Positions 1 through 7,324 of a DNA stretch of 64,000 bases are shown in pieces. Location of the stretch: contig CALUKU010000003.1 of the NCBI GenBank assembly GCA_944321295.1, forward strand, positions 105,460 through 169,459, given 5' to 3'. The notes beneath the pieces were generated by a model. It saw nothing but the letters and a program-made list of their open reading frames with translations, was not told the origin of the DNA and ran no database searches. Made by a program: the position numbers and the translations under genes. The number at the start of each line of letters is the position of its first letter. Positions within the stretch are counted from its first letter, which is position 1. Origin of the DNA: an uncultured Prevotella sp. (lineage in GTDB: Bacteria; Bacteroidota; Bacteroidia; Bacteroidales; Bacteroidaceae).

Positions 1-591
1 CATGGGTACGCCGCCGAAGTTGCCCAGGCCCCACACCATGTAAGAGTGGACTCCCTCCTCGGTGGCGAAGAAGTTAAGCAGCGATATTGCCGACGACGCC
101 ACGTAGCCTATCATAATGCCCGCTATCAGCAGCATGGTGTTGCTCCTCACGCGCGCGGCGAAGGCCAGCAGCACCGCCATCACCGCCGCCGCGCCTATGA
201 AGGCGGCGGCCATCACCGCCGCGAAGCCCGTCAGCGACACCGCGCCGACCGTCAGTCCGCCGCCGTAGGCCAGCATTACCAGGGCCACGCCGAGGCTCGC
301 CCCGCTGTTGATACCGAAGATTGACGGGCCGGCCAGGGGGTTGCGGAAGGCCGTCTGCAGCAGCAGTCCGCTGACGGCCAGCGAGGCGCCGCAGAGCACG
401 GCCGTGATGGCCTGCGGCAGGCGGGCCTCCGTCACGATGTAGGCCCACGTGGGGTTGTCGGCGCCGCGGCCGGCCATGATGGCGGCTACGGCGTCTATCG
501 GAATGTCGACGGCTCCGCAGGCTATGTTCAGCACCAGTAGCGGCACCGTGGCGGCGGCCATCGCCGCGTTGATTATCGTCGGTCTGTTCAT
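1..591 (-). CDS. btuC: FecCD-family ABC transporter permease, probably cobalamin (C-terminus beyond window)
   Basis: Inner-membrane permease of a type II ABC importer. The 197 codons present are mostly hydrophobic and hold the FecCD/BtuC signature: RLPQ at residues 57-60, RNPLAGP at 83-89 and a glycine/serine loop GINSGASLG at 93-101. The family is normally about 330-350 residues, so roughly 140 C-terminal residues lie beyond base 1. The ATG overlaps the stop of the upstream binding-protein gene (ATGA), which argues for translational coupling. It is the fourth gene after a B12 riboswitch, so cobalamin or a cobinamide is the likely substrate; from sequence alone a siderophore or heme permease would look similar. 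The ATPase gene should follow outside the window. Confidence 0.85.
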   Translation of the reverse strand, partial: MNRPTIINAAMAAATVPLLVLNIACGAVDIPIDAVAAIMAGRGADNPTWAYIVTEARLPQAITAVLCGASLAVSGLLLQTAFRNPLAGPSIFGINSGASLGVALVMLAYGGGLTVGAVSLTGFAAVMAAAFIGAAAVMAVLLAFAARVRSNTMLLIAGIMIGYVASSAISLLNFFATEEGVHSYMVWGLGNFGGVPM

Positions 592-1766
592 TTCATCAGG
601 GTGAAGTATCGTGTCCGGCCCAGCCCCTTCAGGTCGGGGTGGGCGATGATTACCAGGTCGCGCAGCAGCAGGTCGGGGCGGAAGGGCGCTTCCTCGTAGT
701 AGCGCGTGGCCTCGGTGTCGCATCCGTAGACGGCGCCCTGCCTGAAGGCCTTCAGCTGCCCGTAGCCTTCGCTCTCGGCCAGCAGCGCGGCGCGCGTGGC
801 GGCCTGCCGCCCGTTGTGGCGCACCAGCCACACGTCGGCCCCGCCGGCCTTTGCCAGCACGCTCTCGAGCGTCAGCTGCAGGCTGCCGCTGCTCTTGTCG
901 GCGGCGAAGGCGTAGTCGGCCCCGGCGTCGGCTATCAGCCGGCCCAGGGTGCTGCGCCCGCCGGGCACGTACCACACGGCGCCCGACAGATGGTCGACGA
1001 GCACCTCCTTGCGCACGGCAGACCGCCGCGCCTCGGCCGCAAGGCTGTCGTAGGCCGCCTCCACGGCCGCGAACATGCTGTCGGCCGCCGCCTCGGCGCC
1101 GAAGAGCAGCCCGTAGAACTTCATCCACTCGGCCCGCCCCAGCGCCGAGGTTTCCATATAGTCGGCCAGCTCTATTATCGGCGAGCCGCACTCGTTAAGG
1201 CGCCCGTAGCCGCCGCTGTTCTGGAAGGGCGACACGAGCACCGCGTCGGCCCCCAGGGCAATTATCTTCTCAACGGTAGGTGTTATGCCGTTGCCGCAGT
1301 CGGCTATGCGCCCCTCGGCGTGGCCGCGCCTGACCCACGGCAGGTTGACGTAGCGCAGGTCGCACACGCCCGCCACGGCGTCCTGGCGCCCCAGCTCGCC
1401 CAGCAGTCCGCAGTGCACCGACGTGGCCACGACGGCCCGCCTCAGCGGCACGCCTACCACGCTGACCGCCCCGCCGCGGCCGTCATGCCTCAGCGCCTCG
1501 GCCGTGGCCTCGGCCTCGGGGGGCAGCTTGCCGTCGGCCCGCCTCTCGGCCAGCACGTAGGTGTGCAGCGTGCGCCCCTCGTTCCAGGGGTCGGCCAGCG
1601 AGGCCACGGCATAGCCGTCGTATTTCACTATCTGCAGCCTCTCGGCGTGGCGCAGCCTGACGGTGTCGCCGCCAGGAATGACGGCCGTGGCCTTGCCTCC
1701 TCTGCATGAGCAGAGCAGGACGAGGGCCACGGCCGCGTGAAGAGTGATGATTTTTAGGTTGTTCAT
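588..1766 (-). CDS. btuF: ABC transporter substrate-binding lipoprotein, BtuF-like
   Basis: Periplasmic binding lipoprotein that would hand cobalamin to the adjacent permease. The 392-residue product starts with a lipoprotein signal (hydrophobic stretch ending LCSC, acylated Cys at residue 21). The body is of the FecB/BtuF type: a first lobe with VATSVHCGLLGELG, a middle containing SPFQNSGGYGRLNECGSPIIE, then a helical linker and second lobe. It overlaps the gene on each side by ATGA, so three genes are translationally coupled. Cobalamin specificity is inferred from the riboswitch and BtuB upstream; the fold is equally used for iron complexes. GC content here is high, as in the rest of this operon. 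Confidence 0.85.
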   Translation of the reverse strand: MNNLKIITLHAAVALVLLCSCRGGKATAVIPGGDTVRLRHAERLQIVKYDGYAVASLADPWNEGRTLHTYVLAERRADGKLPPEAEATAEALRHDGRGGAVSVVGVPLRRAVVATSVHCGLLGELGRQDAVAGVCDLRYVNLPWVRRGHAEGRIADCGNGITPTVEKIIALGADAVLVSPFQNSGGYGRLNECGSPIIELADYMETSALGRAEWMKFYGLLFGAEAAADSMFAAVEAAYDSLAAEARRSAVRKEVLVDHLSGAVWYVPGGRSTLGRLIADAGADYAFAADKSSGSLQLTLESVLAKAGGADVWLVRHNGRQAATRAALLAESEGYGQLKAFRQGAVYGCDTEATRYYEEAPFRPDLLLRDLVIIAHPDLKGLGRTRYFTLMK

Positions 1767-2896
1767 TTTTGTGTTGATGTTCCGTAGCTTACCGCGAACG
1801 CCGTGGGGCCTACGCCGGCCTCGAACGTGCGCACGAGCGTTCCCTCGGCAGTGTATTGGTTTACGTATGACGGGGCCGAGTAGTCGGCGTAGCCCGTGTC
1901 AGGGTTCATCGTGTAAGAGGCTATGTAGACGTCGCCGCTCACTTCGTCGACGGTTATCGCCGCGGGGCTGTCAATGCCGTCGCCGGTTATGAACTGGCGG
2001 CTCTGCCCCGTCTTCATGTCATACACGCCGTAAGTCACGGGCGTGGCGGGGCTGGTGTAGGGCGCGTTGACGGTGTAGATCAGTCCGCGCTGCGGGTCGG
2101 CGGCCATCATCGTGGCGGCGGCCACGATTTCCACCTGTCCTTCCTTCACGCGGCGCACGCCGGCGTCGTTCTGGTTCCAGGCGTCGTCATACCAGCCGTA
2201 GTCGAGCACGTAGAGCGCATCGTCGTAGCAGGCTATCGACGTGGGGTTGGTTATCAGCGCGTCCTTAAACGTGGTCACCGTGCCGTCGGCGAGGTTGACG
2301 CTCGATAGCGACGGGTTCTGGCCTGCGCCGTAGTCGGAGTTTGCCACGAAGAGCAGGCCGCTGCCTATGGCCATGCCTTCGGGGTAAGAGCCTACTTGGT
2401 AAACCTGCTCCGCCTCGAGCGTGAGCGTGTCGATTTTAGCCACGTAGCCGTCGAATGTCGATAAGAAGACATACTTGCCGGCGGCCGTCAGGCGGCGCGG
2501 ATTCTTGCCGCGGGCGTCGCCCATGAGGGCGGTGGTGCTCAGCTGGGTGGAGCTGAGGTTGTAGCGGTTGATCACCTCGAGCGTGTTTTCGCCCGTCACG
2601 GCTACGTAGAGCTTGCCGCCGTAGGCCATCACGTCGTTCGGCGTGTCGCCCAGCGCGCGGCCGTTGGCCTGCTCGAATATGTCAGTGGCCGAAGTGCCGT
2701 CGAGGCCGAGCAGCGTCAGGCTGCCGCCAATCTGGTTGCTCGTGTTGCCCGAGCACACAAGGTAGACGCCCTCGGTGAGGGCCGTGCCCTGGCCTCCCTG
2801 TCCTCCGCCGCCTGTTGAGTCGTTGTCGTCTTCGCACGCGGTGAACGTCACCGCCGTCAGTGCGGCCAAGGCCGCCATTGTCAAGTACTTTTTCAT
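1763..2896 (-). CDS. btuG: BtuG-like surface beta-propeller lipoprotein (YncE/DUF5074 type)
   Basis: 377-residue lipoprotein. I start it at the ATG giving MKKYLTMAAL, because this gives a clean lipoprotein signal ending in FTAC; a longer frame upstream has no support. Directly after the Cys comes an acidic and glycine-rich linker (EDDNDSTGGGG), the kind of signal that sends lipoproteins to the cell surface in Bacteroidetes. The rest is a run of about seven repeated beta-blade segments with LYV, LFVAN, YVLD and VYIAS strands, as in YncE-like propellers. In Bacteroides, BtuG is a surface propeller that binds cobalamin and sits on BtuB; the position directly after btuB and before the binding protein supports the same role here. 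Substrate binding itself cannot be seen from sequence. Confidence 0.72.
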   Translation of the reverse strand: MKKYLTMAALAALTAVTFTACEDDNDSTGGGGQGGQGTALTEGVYLVCSGNTSNQIGGSLTLLGLDGTSATDIFEQANGRALGDTPNDVMAYGGKLYVAVTGENTLEVINRYNLSSTQLSTTALMGDARGKNPRRLTAAGKYVFLSTFDGYVAKIDTLTLEAEQVYQVGSYPEGMAIGSGLLFVANSDYGAGQNPSLSSVNLADGTVTTFKDALITNPTSIACYDDALYVLDYGWYDDAWNQNDAGVRRVKEGQVEIVAAATMMAADPQRGLIYTVNAPYTSPATPVTYGVYDMKTGQSRQFITGDGIDSPAAITVDEVSGDVYIASYTMNPDTGYADYSAPSYVNQYTAEGTLVRTFEAGVGPTAFAVSYGTSTQK

Positions 2897-3014
2897 TGTT
2901 TTTTGTTTTGTTGTTGCGGCCTGCCGGCGGGCAGCCCTTTCGGGCGCCGCGGGGCGGGCCAGGTTAGTGTGATGTCTGTGTCCTCGGCGGGCGCGGCGGC
3001 CGTCCGCGCATGCC

Positions 3015-5009
3015 TCAGAACGAGTATTTAGCCGACACTTGGTAGCTGCGTCCCGGCATGGGGTACTTCGCCACCAGCTCGTACTGTTTGTCAAATATGT
3101 TCTTTACGTCGGCTCTCAGCTCTATGGTGCCAGCCCCCAGGCGCCACGAGCGGTAGGCCGTGAGGCCCGCCTCGACGTAGCCCGCCACGCGCGTGCCGTC
3201 GTAGTGCTCGTTGTTGGTGTAGCGGTGGCTCATGCCGTGGCCGTGCACCGATATGTTAACCCACGGGTTTTCAAGGCTCAGGGCCGCGCTGCCCGTGTGC
3301 TCGGGCACGTAGGCTATCTGGTTGCCGTAGTACGGCGAGTCGTCGTTGGTGGTGTTGGTGCAGCTCTGCCAGCTGTAGTTGGCGGTGGCGGTGAGCGTCA
3401 CCCGCCGGCCGAGGCTCTGGCTCACGGTGGCCTCGGCCTCGACGCCGCGCCCCGTAACGCGGCCCACGTTGATGTTGGTCCATACGAACATGTTGAACGG
3501 CACGGCAACTATCTTGTCCTTTACGCGGTTCGCGTAGACGTCGGCCGACAGCCTGAAGCTCGACCCGCGGCCGTAGCCGCGGCGCCAGGTGAGGCCCAGG
3601 TTTAGCTGGTCGGTGCTCTCGGGCAGCAGGTCGGTGTTGCCGTAGTGGTAGAAGTAGCTCTCGTTGAACGTAGGCGCGCGGAAGATGTTCTTGTAAGCCA
3701 GCCTGACGTACAGCTCCTCGCCGCTTAGCAGGCGGTACGAGGCCGACACCGAGGGCGACAGCCGGCGCGTGTCGCGCGCCGAGGCCCCGCTCTGCGCCCC
3801 GTTCATGTAGAGCGAGTAGAGCAGGCGCACCGTAAGCGTGAAGCGGCGGCGCGTGAGGCGCGCCGTGAGTGCCTGCAGCACGGTGTGGCGGTAAGGACGG
3901 GTGTCGGTGGCCAGCGAGCTGTTAAGGTTGTTGAAGATGTAGTCTGCCGAATAGCCTACGGCCAGGCCGCGCGCCGGCGTGTACAGGAGGCACGCCGCGG
4001 CGTAGGCCTCGCGCTGCCAGTAGTCGGCGTCGTTTATTCCGCCTTGGTATAGGCCGTCGGCGTAGGCCGACGAGGCCCAGTTGAACTTGGCCATGAGCCT
4101 GAGCGACAGGTTGCGCACGCCCCACGCCCGGTATTGCGCCTGTGCGAAGAAGTTGCGCTCGCGCAGGTTCTCGTCGCTAAGGCTGGTGTAGTATTTCACC
4201 TGGCCGGGCAGCTGGCGGTCGTTGTCGTAGTAGTATATCTTGCCGTCAAGGCGGCTCGCGCGCCCCGTGCGCCATATGAAGCCGGCCTCGCCGTGGGCGG
4301 AGTTCATCATGCTGTTGGTGCGCCGCTCGCGGGTGACGAGGCTCACGTTGCGCAGCGTGAAGGGGTAGTCGTTCTCGGCGTAGACGTATTCGCCCGACAC
4401 GCTCAGTGCCAGCTTGTCGTTGACGCTCTGGCTGTAACGTATGAAGGGACTGACGTAGCCGAACGAGCCGACCCTTACCTGCGCCGTGAGGTGCGGGCGG
4501 GCGTCGGCCGTGGGCGGAGCCATCGTCGTGATGGAGAGCATTGCCGCGGCCGCGGCCTGGCGCGCCGGTATGAAGATGTCCTCGTTGTCGCCCACGGCAA
4601 GGCTTATCGCCGAGGCGTTGTCGAGCGAATAGCGCGACACGTCAATCTCGCCCGTCTGGCAGTCGCTCAGGGCTATGCCGTCATAGCACACTCCCGTGTG
4701 GCGCGCGCCGAAGCCGCGCACCGACACCGTCTTCATGCCCCCTGCGCCGCCGTAGTCACGCAGGGTGACGCCCGGCAGGCGGTGCAGCGCGTCGGCAATG
4801 TCGGTCACGCCGAGGCGCAGCATGTCGCCGGCGTCGAGCGTACGCACGGGCGCCGTCATGGCGGCGCTCTTCAGGCGGGCTTCGCCGGTAACGGTTACGC
4901 CGTCGAGCGTGCGTCCTGCGGCAATGCTGTCGGTGCCTTGGGCCGCTGCAGGCGAGTACACGGCAAGTGTCATCGCCATGGCGATTGTTAATGTTGCAAT
5001 ATGTGCCAA
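3015..5009 (-). CDS. btuB: TonB-dependent cobalamin receptor BtuB
   Basis: Outer-membrane receptor of 664 residues. After a signal peptide ending around AAAQG there is a TonB-box-like LDGVTVTGEA, a plug domain (DIADALHRLPGVTLRD; VSVRGFGARHTGVCYDGIALSD) and a 22-stranded-barrel type body ending in an aromatic KYSF, typical of outer-membrane proteins. The upstream B12 riboswitch and the downstream BtuG/F/C genes identify cobalamin as the substrate. The start is uncertain: the first usable codon in frame is TTG at 5009; the first ATG, at 4979, would leave a signal peptide too short. There is an in-frame stop about 60 bases upstream of the TTG. About 118 GC-rich bases separate it from btuG, with no gene in them. 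Confidence 0.9.
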   Translation of the reverse strand: MAHIATLTIAMAMTLAVYSPAAAQGTDSIAAGRTLDGVTVTGEARLKSAAMTAPVRTLDAGDMLRLGVTDIADALHRLPGVTLRDYGGAGGMKTVSVRGFGARHTGVCYDGIALSDCQTGEIDVSRYSLDNASAISLAVGDNEDIFIPARQAAAAAMLSITTMAPPTADARPHLTAQVRVGSFGYVSPFIRYSQSVNDKLALSVSGEYVYAENDYPFTLRNVSLVTRERRTNSMMNSAHGEAGFIWRTGRASRLDGKIYYYDNDRQLPGQVKYYTSLSDENLRERNFFAQAQYRAWGVRNLSLRLMAKFNWASSAYADGLYQGGINDADYWQREAYAAACLLYTPARGLAVGYSADYIFNNLNSSLATDTRPYRHTVLQALTARLTRRRFTLTVRLLYSLYMNGAQSGASARDTRRLSPSVSASYRLLSGEELYVRLAYKNIFRAPTFNESYFYHYGNTDLLPESTDQLNLGLTWRRGYGRGSSFRLSADVYANRVKDKIVAVPFNMFVWTNINVGRVTGRGVEAEATVSQSLGRRVTLTATANYSWQSCTNTTNDDSPYYGNQIAYVPEHTGSAALSLENPWVNISVHGHGMSHRYTNNEHYDGTRVAGYVEAGLTAYRSWRLGAGTIELRADVKNIFDKQYELVAKYPMPGRSYQVSAKYSF

Positions 5010-5057
5010 AATAGTTAAAGGTAATTTACCGCCTTCCTCGAAGCGGTGAATTAAACA

Positions 5058-5232
5058 TCACTGACGGCAGGTCTTCTGACTACGCGGCCTCAAGACGGAC
5101 TGCCTTCCCGGCGTTAAAACTGTGCCAGTGGCGTGTTGTCTGTCTTGCTAATGGCAGCTCACAGCAGCGGGACTGTACGGGATTCTCACCCGTTTCCCTT
5201 TTAATCACTTTGGCGTGAACCAATCAGCGGTG
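5058..5232 (-). promoter_or_regulatory. Cobalamin (B12) riboswitch
   Basis: On the minus strand the leader shows the conserved order of a class I B12 aptamer: GGGAAACGGGTGAGAATCCC, the ACAGTCCCGCTGCTGTGA core, the B12 box GCCACTGG, and a closing arm GTCAGAAGACCTGCCG at 5065-5080. It sits between the promoter at 5233-5264 and btuB. In this class, bound adenosylcobalamin closes a kissing loop and hides the start region, so expression of the whole uptake operon should fall when B12 is plentiful. A ten-codon reading frame (ATG at 5058) starts just behind the aptamer. Confidence 0.93.
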
Positions 5233-5264
5233 CAAAGATAATGCTTTTACGTCAACGCGCAAAA
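5233..5264 (-). promoter_or_regulatory. Promoter of the cobalamin operon
   Basis: Read on the minus strand: -33 element TTTTG at 5264-5260, a 19-base spacer, and -7 element TATCTTTG at 5240-5233. This is a full match to the Bacteroidetes primary sigma consensus. Transcription would start directly before the riboswitch. Confidence 0.85.
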
Positions 5265-5333
5265 CTTTTCACGGATATTTTTAGCCGCCGGCGGCGGGGA
5301 GGAAGGTTATTGGGGAGTAAGCGGTAGCTATCC

Positions 5334-5370
5334 GGAGTTAGGCTCGCTGCGCACGCCGGGGGTAACTGAC
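5334..5370 (+). repeat. Partial copy of a dispersed GGAGTTAGGCTCGCT repeat
   Basis: The 37 bases begin GGAGTTAGGCTCGCT and end GGTAACTGAC. They match the left arm of the element at 61078-61241 (GGAGTTAGGCTCGCTTTGCT, then AAGTTAACTGAC) at most positions. Another relative lies at 54497-54672. Confidence 0.6.
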
Positions 5371-5443
5371 GATGGTTCTGCACGCAGTGGGAGGTTGTCG
5401 GAGAGCGGGCGGGAGGCGGCGTTTCATTCGGAGGAATATAATA

Positions 5444-5495
5444 AATTAAATGACGGCTGCTTTGTTGCAATGAACAAAGCAGCCGTCATTTAATT
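5444..5495. terminator. Bidirectional intrinsic terminator
   Basis: Two perfect 23-base arms (5444-5466 and 5473-5495) around a 6-base loop GCAATG. The core is ATGACGGCTGCTTTGTT. A and T runs flank both sides. It lies just downstream of the acidic protein gene on the minus strand. Confidence 0.85.
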
Positions 5496-5567
5496 CATGC
5501 GGGCGCAGCGGGCTTGGCTCGTGCCTGCTCCCGTTGACTCGGAAAGAGCCTCCTTATATGAACGGTA

Positions 5568-6374
5568 TCAATAATCGTCGTCGTCGGCAACGTCTTCGGC
5601 CGAAAGCTCGAGGTCCTCGGGATTTTCCTCGATGGTTGTGCGGTAGCTCTCCTCGGTGAGCTTGTCCTCGTCGTAATCGTCGTCTTCGTCGGGATCGTTA
5701 TATGTGTCCTTGATTTCGGGCAGGTCTTCATCGTCGTCCTCGTCGCCGTCCATACGGTTGTCGTCGTCACGTCCGAACTTGACGCGGGGCTTCTCTGTTT
5801 CGGGCTTCAGCTTGGCGAAGATGGCCTCAATCCATGCCCCCTTGGGTATCTCGAGCACTGAGAAGCCGTCGGCAATCTTCTTCTCATACATGCCGCCGGG
5901 CTTGTGCAGGCGGTCCTTGGGCAGCGTCGTAGTGCTGATGTCGAAGCCGCTCTGGATGATGTCCTGTATGCTCTGTGACAGCGAGTCCCATCCTCCGCCG
6001 AAGTTGCGGTCAATCACTTCCATGAGTTTCTCTGCCGTTATGTGCCTAATATTCTCGTAGGTCAGGTCGGTAACGCGCATTATCGGGCGCTTCTTCACTC
6101 CTATTTTGATTTCCTGGCCGTCGGCCGAGCGCATCATTCCGACCTGAAATCCGCGGTCGGCGTATTTCTTGACGACTTCTGGGCGGTCGACTTTTATCTC
6201 TTCCATGTCGAACGCGCTCTTGATGATGTCTATGTAATGGCGCAGGTTCTCCTTAATGTCGGCGTCCTTTTCGGCCGCCTCCAACATCCTGAAAACGTCG
6301 TTCTCCTGCACGTCCCAGACGTTGCTCTTGTTAAGTGTCTTGAGCGTTAGCGATTTATTGTCAGTACTTTTCAT
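5568..6374 (-). CDS. Conserved hypothetical protein with a long acidic tail
   Basis: 268 residues, no signal peptide and no membrane segment, so cytoplasmic. I do not recognise the family. The N-terminal 190 residues look globular and mainly helical (ENDVFRMLEAAEKDAD; ITAEKLMEVIDRNFGGGWDS). From about residue 195 the chain becomes strongly acidic, with repeated Asp/Glu runs (GDEDDDEDLPEIKD; DPDEDDDYDEDK; final DDDDY). Such tails are seen on nucleic-acid mimics, chaperones and RNA polymerase accessory proteins, but no function can be assigned. Followed by a strong terminator; no clear promoter was found upstream. It appears to be a single-gene unit. Confidence 0.75.
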   Translation of the reverse strand: MKSTDNKSLTLKTLNKSNVWDVQENDVFRMLEAAEKDADIKENLRHYIDIIKSAFDMEEIKVDRPEVVKKYADRGFQVGMMRSADGQEIKIGVKKRPIMRVTDLTYENIRHITAEKLMEVIDRNFGGGWDSLSQSIQDIIQSGFDISTTTLPKDRLHKPGGMYEKKIADGFSVLEIPKGAWIEAIFAKLKPETEKPRVKFGRDDDNRMDGDEDDDEDLPEIKDTYNDPDEDDDYDEDKLTEESYRTTIEENPEDLELSAEDVADDDDY

Positions 6375-6420
6375 CTTATTGAATGTGTTGTTTTTTGTCA
6401 GTTAAGTATTCTCTCGCATG

Positions 6421-6448
6421 GCGCCGGGCGGCCTCCGGCCGTCGGCGC
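6421..6448 (-). terminator. Hairpin after the nitrilase gene
   Basis: On the minus strand: GCGCCG and CGGCGC pair on the outside, and CGGCC pairs with GGCCG inside, around a GGA loop with a small A/CC internal bulge. There is no long T run, so termination is only probable. Confidence 0.4.
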
Positions 6449-6453
6449 ACGGG

Positions 6454-7203
6454 TCAGAAGCGGTCCCTGTCGGCAAGTACGGGAAACTTGGCCCTGAACC
6501 TGCGCAGTTCGTCAAGGCTGATTTCTGCCGTGACGGCTTGCTCCGCCGTGCCTGCGGCCTCGGCCAGCGTCGCGCCCTTGGCGTCGATTACGGTGCTGCC
6601 GCCTGAGTATTCGGCCGCCGGGTCGCTGCCCGTGCGGTTGGCGCCGATGACGTAACACTGGTTCTCCATAGCCCTGGCGCGCAGCAGCGTCTGCCATACG
6701 GTCTGCCTGGAGGCGGGCCAGTTGGCGGCGAAGATTATGGCGTCGTAGTCGTCGCGGTAGCGCATCCATACGGGGAAGCGCAGGTCGTAGCACGTCTGCA
6801 GCAAGAACCTTACGCCCTTATACTCGGCCACCACGCGGCGGCGGCCCGCCGTGTAGTGCCTGTCTTCACCGCCGTAGGTGAAGAGGTGGTGCTTGTCGTA
6901 ATAGTAGAACGAGCCGTCGGGCATTACGAAATAGTGGCGGTTGCGGAACGTGCCGTCGGCAGCCCTTACGGCCAGGCTGCCGCTCACGGCGCAGCAACGC
7001 CTCTCGGCCGTGTGCTGCATCCACTCCAGCGGCGCCGCCGAGCACGCCCCGGCGGGGTCGGCGGTCATGAAGCCGGTGGCCCACATCTCGGGCAAGACGT
7101 ACAAGTCTGATTGCGGAGCGTTGGCAATCAGCGCTTCCGCCGCGGTCATGTTGTAGTCAGGACATGCCCACTTGACGTCGTTTTGTATGACGGTAATTAT
7201 CAT
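6454..7203 (-). CDS. Carbon-nitrogen hydrolase, omega-amidase (YafV/Nit2) type
   Basis: 249 residues from the ATG giving MIITVIQND; a longer frame running upstream crosses the divergent promoters and is rejected. The nitrilase catalytic triad is visible: Glu39 in LPEMW, Lys104 in YYDKHH and Cys138 in LLQTCYDLRFPVW. The CYDLRFPVW context is the one seen in YafV/Nit2 omega-amidases, which hydrolyse alpha-ketoglutaramate and alpha-ketosuccinamate formed from glutamine and asparagine transamination, as metabolite repair. The length fits that family (about 250-280). It is transcribed divergently from rarA from its own promoter at 7237-7267. The substrate is inferred from family resemblance. Confidence 0.85.
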   Translation of the reverse strand: MIITVIQNDVKWACPDYNMTAAEALIANAPQSDLYVLPEMWATGFMTADPAGACSAAPLEWMQHTAERRCCAVSGSLAVRAADGTFRNRHYFVMPDGSFYYYDKHHLFTYGGEDRHYTAGRRRVVAEYKGVRFLLQTCYDLRFPVWMRYRDDYDAIIFAANWPASRQTVWQTLLRARAMENQCYVIGANRTGSDPAAEYSGGSTVIDAKGATLAEAAGTAEQAVTAEISLDELRRFRAKFPVLADRDRF

Positions 7204-7236
7204 TTCGTGCCGTGTAAGGATTTCGTATGGGTGTTG

Positions 7237-7267
7237 CAAAAGTAATACATTCTCCGTGAACGGCAAG
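7237..7267 (-). promoter_or_regulatory. Promoter of the nitrilase gene
   Basis: Minus strand: -33 CTTG (7267-7264, one mismatch), 19-base spacer, -7 TACTTTTG (7244-7237). The start codon lies about 28 bases beyond the expected transcription start. Confidence 0.65.
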
Positions 7268-7283
7268 TTTTTGAATAATAATT

Positions 7284-7314
7284 TTTGCTTAATGCGATAT
7301 ATTTCATACTTTTG
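7284..7314 (+). promoter_or_regulatory. Promoter of rarA
   Basis: -33 TTTG at 7284-7287, exactly 19 bases, -7 TACTTTTG at 7307-7314: a full consensus. The first ATG is only 11 bases after the -7 element, so the 5' leader would be about 4-6 bases. Confidence 0.8.
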
Positions 7315-7324
7315 CATTATCATT

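Larger units (their letters stand above)
5241..5567. other. Intergenic stretch between btu promoter and acidic protein gene
   Basis: No credible gene. It holds the btu promoter, a short copy of a dispersed repeat (5334-5370, see there) and a strong terminator hairpin at 5444-5495. The 72-codon minus-strand reading frame across 5252-5470 starts inside the hairpin and is low-complexity, so it is not called. Confidence 0.6.

Noticed and set aside
639-1709. Long plus-strand reading frame (356 codons) opposite the binding-protein gene
   Set aside because: GC-rich antisense shadow; the minus strand encodes a clear FecB/BtuF-type lipoprotein with overlaps to both neighbours.
5252-5470. 72-codon minus-strand frame
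   Set aside because: Overlaps the btu promoter and starts in a terminator stem; Pro/Arg-rich low complexity.
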